Shown: in pieces, positions 1-6,321 of the stretch
Layout: each line of letters starts with the position of its first letter
Numbering within the stretch: the stretch's first letter is position 1
Assembly (NCBI GenBank): GCA_009469685.1
Contig: SSTA01000439.1
Span: 1 to 6,550 of the forward strand
Reading direction: 5' to 3'
Source of the DNA: Azonexaceae bacterium
Lineage (GTDB): Bacteria; Pseudomonadota; Gammaproteobacteria; Burkholderiales; Rhodocyclaceae
Length of the DNA stretch: 6,550 bases
Translations under genes and position numbers: made by a program
The notes under the pieces: model-generated
Database searches by the model: none
What the model was told of the DNA's origin: nothing
The model's input: only the letters and a program-made list of their open reading frames with translations

Positions 1-850
<850 letters not shown>

Positions 851-862
851 GGTGATCTCCTT

Positions 863-1213
863 TCAGTAGAACAGCGGCAGGATGTAGGGAAACGCGAGAG
901 CCACCAGGACCAGCGCCGCGACGATCCAGAAAATTACCTTGTAGGCCGTCCGCACCTGGGGCACGGCGCAGACGTCGCCGGGCTTGCAGGCATGGGCAGG
1001 TCGGAAGATGCTGCGCCAGGCGAAGAAAAGCGCGATGAGCGCTGCGCCAATGAATATCGGCCGATACGGCTCCAGCACCGTCAGGTTGCCGATCCAAGCG
1101 CCGCTGAACCCCAGGGCGACCAGAACCAGCGGCCCGAGGCAGCAAGTTGAGGCGAGGATGGCGGCCAGCCCTCCGGTGAAGAGCGCCCCGCGCCGGTTTT
1201 GTGATTCAGACAT
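863..1213 (-). CDS. merT: Mercuric ion transporter MerT
   Basis: MerT is the inner-membrane protein that takes Hg(II) from MerP and delivers it to cytoplasmic MerA. The chosen start (MSESQNRRGALF) gives 116 residues, the standard MerT length. An ATG 66 bp further upstream is in frame, but it would run through the promoter and operator, so I reject it. Three hydrophobic segments are visible at about 13-36, 51-67 and 92-113. Cys24-Cys25 lie in the first segment and Cys76 and Cys82 in the loop between the second and third, the same four cysteines as in Tn501 MerT. It is the first gene of the leftward operon, driven by the MerR-controlled promoter at 1249-1279. Confidence 0.96.
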   Translation of the reverse strand: MSESQNRRGALFTGGLAAILASTCCLGPLVLVALGFSGAWIGNLTVLEPYRPIFIGAALIALFFAWRSIFRPAHACKPGDVCAVPQVRTAYKVIFWIVAALVLVALAFPYILPLFY

Positions 1214-1220
1214 GCGCTTG

Positions 1221-1226
1221 TCCTTT
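1221..1226 (-). promoter_or_regulatory. merT ribosome-binding site
   Basis: AAAGGA on the minus strand lies 7 nt before the ATG at 1211-1213. It fixes the merT start at MSESQN rather than at the longer in-frame ATG near 1279, which has no translation signal and overlaps the operator. Confidence 0.8.
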
Positions 1227-1236
1227 CGAATTTGAA

Positions 1237-1266
1237 TTGGATAGCGTAACCTTACTTCCGTAGTTA
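1237..1266 (+). promoter_or_regulatory. Probable merR promoter (PR), overlapping PT
   Basis: TTGGAT (1237-1242) is a reasonable -35. TAGTTA (1261-1266), 18 bp downstream, is the positional equivalent of the Tn501 PR -10, although it fits the consensus poorly. The promoter overlaps merO, which agrees with the known autorepression by MerR. GGAG at 1272-1275 would be the merR ribosome-binding site, so the leader would be very short. Confidence 0.45.
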
Positions 1267-1279
1267 TGTACGGAGTCAA
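1249..1279 (-). promoter_or_regulatory. merT promoter (PT) with 19-bp spacer
   Basis: On the minus strand the -35 is TTGACT (1274-1279) and the -10 is TAAGGT (1249-1254), separated by 19 bp (1255-1273). This over-long spacer is the hallmark of MerR-family promoters: Hg-bound MerR untwists the DNA so that RNA polymerase can use the misaligned elements. The hexamers are those of the Tn501/Tn21 merT promoter as I recall them. Confidence 0.92.
1257..1274. promoter_or_regulatory. merO, MerR operator dyad
   Basis: Arms TCCGTA (1257-1262) and TACGGA (1269-1274) form a perfect 6-bp inverted repeat around GTTATG, lying within the PT spacer as expected for the MerR dimer site. In the Tn501 operator, as I recall it, the symmetry extends one base further toward the centre (GTAC on both sides). 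Here one side reads GTAG/CTAC, so the inner pair is broken. Confidence 0.9.
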
Positions 1280-1284
1280 GCGAA

Positions 1285-1740
1285 ATGGAAAACAATTTGG
1301 AGAACCTGACCATTGGTGTTTTCGCCAAGGCGGCCGGGGTCAATGTGGAGACCATCCGGTTCTACCAACTTAAGGGCTTGCTGCCCCAGCCAGAGCGGCC
1401 GTATGGGAGCATCCGCCGCTACGGGCAGGCGAACGTGGCGCGGGTGAAGTTCGTGAAGTCAGCCCAGCGCCTGGGATTCAGCCTGGACGAGATCGGCCAG
1501 CTTCTGAAACTGGAGGACGGCACCCATTGCGAGGAAGCCAGTAGTCTGGCCGAGCACAAGCTCAAGGATGTGCGCGAGAAGATGGCTGACCTGGCGCGCA
1601 TGGAGGCCGTGTTGTCTGAGTTGGTGTGCGCCTGCCATGCGCGAAAGGGGAACGTTTCCTGCCCACTGATTGCGTCACTGCAAGACGGAGCGAACCTCGC
1701 GACGCCGGCGCGGGGTGGTCACAGGGCGACTAGGCCTTAA
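1285..1740 (+). CDS. merR: Mercury-responsive transcriptional regulator MerR
   Basis: MerR represses the merT promoter without mercury, activates it with Hg(II), and represses its own gene. The 151-residue protein has the MerR winged helix-turn-helix at about 8-75 (motifs [11 protein letters not shown] and YGSIRRYG), a dimerisation helix at about 80-115, and the Hg-binding cysteines Cys82, Cys117 and Cys126 (also Cys115) in the contexts [18 protein letters not shown] and [11 protein letters not shown]. These match Tn501/Tn21 MerR. The start follows GGAG at 1272-1275. The last ~18 residues differ from Tn501/Tn21 MerR and make the protein about 7 residues longer (144 in those relatives). The TAA stop lies inside the transposon inverted repeat. 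No terminator is seen after it, so readthrough toward the downstream metal operon is possible. Confidence 0.96.
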   Translation: MENNLENLTIGVFAKAAGVNVETIRFYQLKGLLPQPERPYGSIRRYGQANVARVKFVKSAQRLGFSLDEIGQLLKLEDGTHCEEASSLAEHKLKDVREKMADLARMEAVLSELVCACHARKGNVSCPLIASLQDGANLATPARGGHRATRP

Positions 1741-1773
1741 CGTGCTTTATTTTCCGAATTCTGAGACGACCCC
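1736..1773 (-). repeat. 38-bp terminal inverted repeat of Tn21 type
   Basis: Read on the minus strand from 1773, it starts GGGGTCGTCTCAGAATTCGG and ends AAAGCACGTTAAG. Length, GGGG outer end, internal CAGAA..CGGAAAA block and AAG inner end are those of the Tn21/Tn501 inverted repeats. By recall it differs from the Tn21 repeat at only a few positions, one being the inner CGTTAAG instead of CGCTAAG, and its AATTC core resembles Tn501. The merR TAA stop (1738-1740) lies inside it. The adjacent flank TAAGG (1774-1778) is the candidate 5-bp target duplication; its partner is outside the window. Confidence 0.9.
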
Positions 1774-1794
1774 TAAGGGATAGTCCGGCCCTGC

Positions 1795-1808
1795 TGACGA
1801 AAATGTCA
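1795..1808. promoter_or_regulatory. Candidate CusR/CopR-type copper response dyad
   Basis: TGACGAAAATGTCA is an inverted repeat with perfect TGAC/GTCA arms, overall very close to the E. coli CusR box as I recall it (TGACAA-NN-TTGTCA; 10 of 12 defined positions). It lies upstream of the copper-type operon, where a two-component response-regulator site would be expected. Recognition is by pattern only. The site starts only 21 bp from the transposon end. Confidence 0.5.
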
Positions 1809-1837
1809 TTTCGGCGTCATGTTCGCGTCAGGTTGTC
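1805..1837 (+). repeat. Three 11-bp direct repeats headed by GTCA, likely regulator-binding
   Basis: Units GTCATTTCGGC (1805-1815), GTCATGTTCGC (1816-1826) and GTCAGGTTGTC (1827-1837) are exactly in tandem. An 11-bp period with a conserved TCA core is typical of OmpR/PhoB-family binding arrays, in which regulator protomers line up on one DNA face. The first unit shares its GTCA with the dyad at 1795-1808. Two further TGAC copies, in the opposite sense, start at 1848 and 1854. Confidence 0.5.
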
Positions 1838-1848
1838 GCGGGCATAGT
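1820..1848 (+). promoter_or_regulatory. Candidate activator-dependent promoter of the metal operon
   Basis: CATAGT (1843-1848) is a 4-of-6 match to a -10 and begins 11 bp after the third GTCAG core. The -35 position, 17 bp upstream (TGTTCG, 1820-1825), is very poor and falls inside the repeat array. A weak -35 overlapped by tandem repeats is the layout of PhoB-like activated promoters. No other promoter is evident before the first gene. Confidence 0.35.
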
Positions 1849-1886
1849 GACAGTGACGTGAAGTTCATCGAAATCGATCAACATCC

Positions 1887-1893
1887 AGGAGGG
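1887..1893 (+). promoter_or_regulatory. Ribosome-binding site of the YHS gene
   Basis: AGGAGGG ends 3 nt before the ATG at 1897. It decides the start of the small YHS protein against an in-frame ATG at 1819 that lies within the operator repeats and has no such signal. Confidence 0.8.
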
Positions 1894-1896
1894 CAA

Positions 1897-2127
1897 ATGA
1901 AACATCGTTCCGACGACACGAACTACAAGGATCCCGTTTGCGGCATGGTCGTCAGCCGACTCACTGCGGTCGCAGAAGCGGAGCATCAGCGCAAGACCTA
2001 TTACTTTTGCGCACAGGTGTGCCGGGATGCCTTCCTGGCCGACCCGAAAAGCTATCTTCGGGCGCACCGCCAGCACGGCATGCCACCCAAGTCAATGCCT
2101 ACAGAAGAATACGATGCAAACCCATGA
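1897..2127 (+). CDS. Small stand-alone YHS-domain protein
   Basis: This 76-residue cytoplasmic protein has no signal peptide and consists almost entirely of one YHS domain. KDPVCGMVV at 11-19 is followed by YYFCAQVCRDAF at 36-47 and DPKSYL at 49-54, giving Cys15, Cys38 and Cys42 as likely metal ligands. The YHS domain is common in heavy-metal ATPases and copper clusters and is thought to bind metal; the role of the free form is not established here. I infer that it buffers or hands copper/silver ions to the ATPase encoded downstream, which carries a related domain. It is the first gene of the operon, and its 3' end overlaps the next gene by 14 bp, suggesting coupled translation. The tail (55-76) is Met/His/Pro-containing and probably flexible. 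Confidence 0.85.
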   Translation: MKHRSDDTNYKDPVCGMVVSRLTAVAEAEHQRKTYYFCAQVCRDAFLADPKSYLRAHRQHGMPPKSMPTEEYDANP

Positions 2128-2377
2128 CCATTCCGCGCACGGGACACCGCATGCGACTCCCGTCAGGACAAGCCGTCGCTCCCGTTGGGTCTTCGGCGGT
2201 TTCGCACTCCTCGCGGTTCTGCTCCTGGCCTTTGAGCACAGGATGCATCTCTCCGGCCTGATCGGCTGGCTGCCCTACCTGATCCTTCTCGCCTGTCCGC
2301 TGATGCACCTGTTCATGCACGGCGGCCATGGCCATGGCGGAGGCGACGGCAGGTCCAACGATGGAACAGGAAAATGA
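2114..2377 (+). CDS. DUF2933-type small membrane protein
   Basis: The 87-residue protein has a His-rich N-terminus ([13 protein letters not shown]), a basic stretch at 19-24, two hydrophobic segments at about 25-40 and 47-67, and a His/Met/Gly-rich end with [17 protein letters not shown] at 61-77. The pairing of a [14 protein letters not shown] motif with a short membrane hairpin is what I know as DUF2933, found in proteobacterial copper and heavy-metal clusters and functionally uncharacterised. Met, His and Cys near the membrane suggest a Cu(I)/Ag(I) contact site, but this is inference. The start was chosen at the ATG that overlaps the end of the YHS gene by 14 bp, because a longer in-frame start would lie deep inside that gene. 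The ribosome-binding signal is weak, consistent with coupling. Its stop overlaps the next start (ATGA). Confidence 0.8.
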   Translation: MQTHDHSAHGTPHATPVRTSRRSRWVFGGFALLAVLLLAFEHRMHLSGLIGWLPYLILLACPLMHLFMHGGHGHGGGDGRSNDGTGK

Positions 2378-3045
2378 CAGAAGCTGTTCCCGCCTATGGC
2401 CTGTGGTCGCTGGTGCTGATCAACTCGGCGCTGTTCATCTTCTTTGCCTTCAGCTTCTTCAAGCCTCATAGTGCTCGCGACTGGCGCACCCTGGGCATGT
2501 TTTCGGCCTTCGTGGTTGCGCTGTTCACGGAGATGTATGGATTTCCGCTCACCATCTATCTGCTCTCGGGCTGGCTGACCAAGCAGTTCCCCGGCGTGGA
2601 CTTCCTCGCCCACGATTCGGGTCATCTTCTGGAAGTGATGTTCGGCTGGCGCGCCAACCCGCACTTCGGGCCGTTCCACCTGTTGTCTGCCGCGTTCATC
2701 GGCGGCGGCTTCTGGTTGCTCGCGGCCGCATGGCACGTGCTCTATGCGGCGCAGGCAAGCAATCGGCTGGCGACCAGCGGCCCTTACGCGCGTGTGCGCC
2801 ATCCGCAGTACGTCGCCTTCGTCCTGATCATGGCCGGGTTCCTGCTTCAATGGCCGACGCTGATTACGCTGGTGATGTTTCCCATCCTGCTCATCGTGTA
2901 TGTGCGTCTCGCCCGGCGCGAGGAACGCGATTCCGCTGCCGCCTTTGGCGAGGCGTGGACACGCTATGTGCAAGCGACCCCGGCCTTCTTTCCGCATCGG
3001 CGCACATCCAACGACCCGGGCGCGCCGGATTCACCCGTCAGATGA
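2374..3045 (+). CDS. Isoprenylcysteine/phospholipid methyltransferase-family membrane protein
   Basis: This is a 223-residue inner-membrane protein with hydrophobic segments at about 11-30, 41-64, 102-123 and 146-178. The C-terminal half carries the family signature: [14 protein letters not shown] at 137-150 and [16 protein letters not shown] at 183-198, followed by PAFFP at 203-207. These correspond to the RHPxY and EE..fG..Y motifs that bind S-adenosylmethionine and substrate in the Ste14/ICMT and PEMT-like families. Bacteria lack prenylated CaaX proteins of the eukaryotic kind, so the substrate is unknown. Homologues are common beside metal ATPases, which suggests a role in envelope or metal tolerance, but none can be read from the sequence. 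It overlaps the DUF2933 gene by 4 bp (ATGA) and ends 27 bp before the ATPase gene, so it belongs to the same transcript. Confidence 0.85.
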   Translation: MTEAVPAYGLWSLVLINSALFIFFAFSFFKPHSARDWRTLGMFSAFVVALFTEMYGFPLTIYLLSGWLTKQFPGVDFLAHDSGHLLEVMFGWRANPHFGPFHLLSAAFIGGGFWLLAAAWHVLYAAQASNRLATSGPYARVRHPQYVAFVLIMAGFLLQWPTLITLVMFPILLIVYVRLARREERDSAAAFGEAWTRYVQATPAFFPHRRTSNDPGAPDSPVR

Positions 3046-3072
3046 GCGTCGTCGTGAATCGAAGGGGATGAA

Positions 3073-5442
3073 ATGGACAAGGAGCAAACGACCATGACCG
3101 ACAAATCCGCGCCGCGGCATGAGCACCATCATCACGAGCATGGCGCCGCGAACTCGAAAGATCCGGTGTGTGGCATGAACGTGACGCTGGATGCCGGCAA
3201 GCCCAGTGCCGAGCACGAAGGGGTCGTCTATCATTTTTGCTCGCAGAAATGTCACGACAAGTTTGTCGCCAGCCCCGATCGGTACACGGCTAATCGACCG
3301 GCGGTTCCGGATGTCCCGAAGGGTACGAAATGGACCTGCCCGATGCATCCGGAGATCATCCGCGACACACCCGGCGAATGTCCCAAGTGCGGCATGGCGC
3401 TGGAACCGATGGGGGTGCCGACAGCCGCCGACGGTCCCAATCCGGAACTGGTCGATTTCACTCGCCGACTGTGGGTCGGCACGGCGTTCAGCATCCCGCT
3501 GCTGATCCTGACCATGGGACCTTTGATTGGCCTGGGGTTCATTCGCGAAGGGCTGGGCGAACGCACGGCACAATGGGCGGAGGTGCTTCTTTCATCGCCG
3601 GTGATCCTGTGGGCCGGATGGCCTTTCTTCACGCGCGGGGTGACATCCTTCGTCACGAAGAACCTCAACATGTTCAGCCTGATCGCCATGGGGGTTGGCG
3701 CGGCCTATCTTTTCAGCATCGTCGCGGTGACGGCACCGGGTGTCTTTCCGGCTGGATTTCGTATGGAGGATGGCACGGTCGGCGTCTATTTCGAGGCTGC
3801 AGCGGTCATCGTCACCCTGGTCCTGCTCGGCCAGGTAATGGAACTGCAGGCCCGGGAAGGTACCGGCAGAGCCATCCGCGCACTGCTCGACCTGGCTGCC
3901 AAAACGGCTCGGGTGATCCGCCCGGATGGCAGCGAGGAGGAGATACCCCTGGAGCAGGTCCGCGTGGGCGACCGCCTGCGGGTGCGCCCCGGCGACAAGG
4001 TGCCGGTGGATGGTGTGGTGATCGAGGGGCACTCCTCGGTCGACGAGTCGATGGTCACCGGCGAACCGGTGCCGGTGGAGAAGGTGGCGGGCGAAGCGGT
4101 GACCGGTGCCACCTTCAACGGTAACGGGACCTTCGTCATGGAAGCCGTGCGGGTTGGGGCTGACACCCTGCTTGCGCAGATCGTCGATATGGTGGCCAAT
4201 GCCCAACGATCGCGCGCCCCGATCCAGAAATTTGCCGACATGGTTGCCGGTCGATTCGTGCCGGCGGTGATCGGCAGCGCCGTGTTGGCCTTCATCGCCT
4301 GGGCCCTGTGGGGACCGGCGCCGGCGTTCGCCTATGCGCTGGTGGCGGCGGTCGCGGTTCTGATCATCGCCTGTCCCTGTGCGCTCGGGCTGGCCACGCC
4401 CATGTCGATCATGACCGCGACCGGCCGTGGCGCCCAGGCAGGCGTGCTGATCAAAAACGCCGAAGCGCTTGAGCGTTTCGCCAAGGTAGATACGCTGATC
4501 GTGGACAAGACCGGCACGCTTACCGTCGGGAAACCCAAGCTTATTGCCGTGCTGCCGGCCGAAGGGCATGATGAGAACGAGGTATTGAGACTCGCGGCGA
4601 GCCTGGAGCGCGGTTCCGAACACCCGCTGGCCGAGGCCATCGTCGTCGGTGCCGAGGAGCGCGGAATTGCGCCGGCCCGTGCCGAGGATTTCGAAGCCAT
4701 CACCGGCAAAGGCGTCAAGGGCCGGATCGATGGCCGCGACGTCGCGCTGGGAAACGCGAGGCTGCTCGACGACTTGGGGCTTTCGGCGCAGCAGCACTCT
4801 GCGGATGCCGATGCCCGTCGCGATCAGGGAGAGACGGTGATGTACGTCGTTCTCGACGGAGCGGTTGCCGGCCTGTTGAGCGTTGCCGACCCGATCAAGG
4901 AGACGACGCCGGCGGCGCTCAAGGCACTCCACGACCTGGGATTTCGCATCATCATGGCGACCGGCGACAACGAGCGTACGGCACGCGCCGTGGCGGCACG
5001 GCTGGGAATCGACGAAATTCGCGCAGACGTGCTGCCGGCCGACAAGGCGCGCATCATCCAGGAACTGCAAGCACAGGGCCGCAAGGTGGCCATGGCCGGC
5101 GACGGGGTGAACGACGCACCCGCACTGGCTCAAGCCGATGTCGGTATCGCCATGGGCACGGGGGCGGATGTCGCCATCGAAAGTGCCGGCTTCACGCTGG
5201 TCAAGGGAAACCTCGGCGGTATCGTGCGGGCGCGGCGCTTGTCCCGTGCAACCATGCGCAATATCAAGCAGAACCTGTTTTTTGCGCTGATTTATAACGC
5301 GGCGGGAGTCCCCATCGCAGCCGGAGCGCTCTATCCCTTCTTCGGCATCCTGATCAGCCCTATCTTTGCCGCCTTCGCCATGAGCGCCTCGTCGCTCTCG
5401 GTGGTACTCAATGCGCTGCGCTTGCGCAAGTTGGATATTTGA
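3073..5442 (+). CDS. copA: Cu(I)/Ag(I)-exporting P1B-type ATPase with YHS and heavy-metal-binding domains
   Basis: This complete 789-residue ATPase should export monovalent copper or silver from the cytoplasm. In order: a His-rich stretch (HEHHHHEH, 16-23); a YHS domain (KDPVCGM at 29-35, FCSQKC at 55-60); a heavy-metal-binding domain (WTCPMHPE at 87-94, [11 protein letters not shown] at 103-113); membrane helices; the actuator TGEP (329-332); CPC (434-436) in the transport helix; the phosphorylated Asp478 in DKTGT; SEHP (515-518); TGDN (630-633); GDGVNDAP (676-683); YN (741-742); and MSASS (770-774). CPC plus the YN and MxxSS residues point to the Cu(I)/Ag(I) class (P1B-1). The usual N-terminal GMTCxxC domain is absent. 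A GAAGGGGA signal precedes this start, but an ATG at 3094 with AAGGAG 9 nt upstream is also plausible (782 residues). It is the last gene of the operon. Confidence 0.93.
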   Translation: MDKEQTTMTDKSAPRHEHHHHEHGAANSKDPVCGMNVTLDAGKPSAEHEGVVYHFCSQKCHDKFVASPDRYTANRPAVPDVPKGTKWTCPMHPEIIRDTPGECPKCGMALEPMGVPTAADGPNPELVDFTRRLWVGTAFSIPLLILTMGPLIGLGFIREGLGERTAQWAEVLLSSPVILWAGWPFFTRGVTSFVTKNLNMFSLIAMGVGAAYLFSIVAVTAPGVFPAGFRMEDGTVGVYFEAAAVIVTLVLLGQVMELQAREGTGRAIRALLDLAAKTARVIRPDGSEEEIPLEQVRVGDRLRVRPGDKVPVDGVVIEGHSSVDESMVTGEPVPVEKVAGEAVTGATFNGNGTFVMEAVRVGADTLLAQIVDMVANAQRSRAPIQKFADMVAGRFVPAVIGSAVLAFIAWALWGPAPAFAYALVAAVAVLIIACPCALGLATPMSIMTATGRGAQAGVLIKNAEALERFAKVDTLIVDKTGTLTVGKPKLIAVLPAEGHDENEVLRLAASLERGSEHPLAEAIVVGAEERGIAPARAEDFEAITGKGVKGRIDGRDVALGNARLLDDLGLSAQQHSADADARRDQGETVMYVVLDGAVAGLLSVADPIKETTPAALKALHDLGFRIIMATGDNERTARAVAARLGIDEIRADVLPADKARIIQELQAQGRKVAMAGDGVNDAPALAQADVGIAMGTGADVAIESAGFTLVKGNLGGIVRARRLSRATMRNIKQNLFFALIYNAAGVPIAAGALYPFFGILISPIFAAFAMSASSLSVVLNALRLRKLDI

Positions 5443-5532
5443 TGGCGGAATGCCCAGAAAAAAAACGTCACGATCATTCGATCTGCGGCAAGTCAGCATT
5501 GCCGAAAATGTGATTGAAAACGGCTCCCGCAA
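5443..5532. other. Convergent gap with two inverted repeats, possible termination zone
   Basis: The ATPase gene and the DUF1845 gene converge on these 90 bp. Two perfect inverted repeats are visible: CGGCAA/TTGCCG (5486-5504, 7-nt loop) and GTGATTG/CAATCAC (5510-5516 with 5530-5536, 13-nt loop), the second reaching the DUF1845 stop codon. For leftward transcripts a T8 run occurs at 5459-5466, about 20 nt past the first repeat, which is too far for a standard intrinsic terminator. No U-run follows for rightward transcripts. Termination is possible but unproven. This gap is also the likely junction between metal cargo and element backbone. Confidence 0.35.
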
Positions 5533-6189
5533 TCACGAATCAACGTTATCCCCGGCTTTGCTCGTGTCATTGTTTGGCGTTGCGAACTCTCTGACGACCA
5601 CCGACTCTTTTTCCTCCGCTGCAAGTTCCACGGTTTCCTTCTTGCGTGCCGCCAGAATCGCGCGCGTGGCAAGGGTGCGAATTTGCCCGGCTACTCGAAG
5701 AATCCTGCGTTTCCATTGATATGCCTCGATGGCGTAGTGCGTGTCGTCGATGAGACAGGCAAGCCATAGGGTATCCATCGCGGCGATCAACTGATCGAAC
5801 TCGCGGATGATGGCGAGAAACCGTATCGAGCGCGGCGACGTGATCTGAATCTCGACGGTACGGGCATTGGTATAGCCGATCATCGTCTCGCAGCCATTGG
5901 CTTCGCTCATATCCTGCATGCGCTTGATCTCCTGGCGAATCTCCTCCAGGGTCTTGTTGAGAAGGTCATCAACCATTGCTTCTACCGCCTGGGCCTGTTC
6001 TTCGGTGCCGATGAAGCGCAAAACGACAGTCAGCGAGAACAGGCTATTGGCGCACATGTCGTAGCCACGCTCGAATATCTGCTGGGCATGTAAGGAATTC
6101 AGCAGAGCCTTCTGGGTAATGAACGGTCGGCTATTGCTCAGCCTGACGGTGGGTATGTTGGTTGAAAGTTTGTACTGCCGTGTGGCCAT
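5533..6189 (-). CDS. DUF1845 / AcaB-like mobile-element protein, putative regulator
   Basis: This is a 218-residue soluble protein without signal peptide or membrane segments. The stretch at about 26-60 (TQKALLNSLHAQQIFERGYD, then MCANSLFSLTVVLRF), the central SPRSIRFLAIIREFDQLIAA (118-137) and DTLWLACLIDD (139-149) are what I recall of the DUF1845 family, found in ICEs and IncA/C-type plasmids. One member, AcaB of IncC plasmids, has been described as a DNA-binding activator of transfer genes; whether this protein shares that activity is inference. The region from 180 on is charged and low-complexity, probably disordered. It starts at ATG 6187-6189 after GGGAGA, which is buried in a large dyad (6189-6228). 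It converges on the ATPase gene and diverges from ssb. Base composition looks less GC-rich than in the ATPase gene, agreeing with a different origin. Confidence 0.7.
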   Translation of the reverse strand: MATRQYKLSTNIPTVRLSNSRPFITQKALLNSLHAQQIFERGYDMCANSLFSLTVVLRFIGTEEQAQAVEAMVDDLLNKTLEEIRQEIKRMQDMSEANGCETMIGYTNARTVEIQITSPRSIRFLAIIREFDQLIAAMDTLWLACLIDDTHYAIEAYQWKRRILRVAGQIRTLATRAILAARKKETVELAAEEKESVVVREFATPNNDTSKAGDNVDS

Positions 6190-6228
6190 GACTGTCTCCC
6201 GATTGGAATAGCCTCGGGAGAGTAGTCA
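6189..6228 (-). promoter_or_regulatory. Start-site hairpin/dyad covering the DUF1845 ribosome-binding site
   Basis: An interrupted inverted repeat has outer arms TGACT (6189-6193)/AGTCA (6224-6228), a 1x2 mismatch, and inner arms TCTCCCGA (6195-6202)/TCGGGAGA (6214-6221) around an 11-nt loop. In the leftward mRNA the 3' arm contains the Shine-Dalgarno GGGAGA and the A of the start codon, so a 13-bp stem would occlude initiation. As DNA it could equally be an operator for autoregulation. Confidence 0.65.
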
Positions 6229-6321
6229 GGACGAATCATCTATGGCGTCTGAAATGCGTCCAAAAAGGGCATATTTCAACAGCCTGAAAACTTTCCAGAT
6301 GGCCAGAATGCGCCCATCTCA

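Noticed and set aside
1214..1279. 22-residue N-terminal extension of MerT from an in-frame upstream ATG
   Set aside because: It would be encoded by the operator and promoter themselves, exceeds the family length of 116 residues, and has no translation signal.
1776..1792. AGGG/CCCT inverted repeat as a merR terminator
   Set aside because: The stem is only 4 bp with a 9-nt loop and no following T-run, too weak for an intrinsic terminator.
1804..1828. TGTCATTTCGGCG resembles the start of the Tn5053/Tn402 inverted repeat (TGTCATTTTCAG...)
   Set aside because: Only the first eight bases match, the rest diverges, and the bases fit an 11-bp direct-repeat array better. No Tn402-type genes are present.
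1867..1878. ATCGAAATCGAT palindrome in the leader of the YHS gene
   Set aside because: A short dyad that is common by chance, with no family known to me that binds it in this context.
1819..1896. Longer YHS protein starting at 1819
   Set aside because: The extension lies in the regulatory repeats and the leader. A consensus ribosome-binding site precedes the ATG at 1897.
3592..5532. Very long leftward open frame opposite the ATPase gene
   Set aside because: It is the GC-rich codon shadow of the ATPase, whose full set of catalytic motifs is on the plus strand. The opposite frame has low-complexity Arg/His-rich sequence and no domain.
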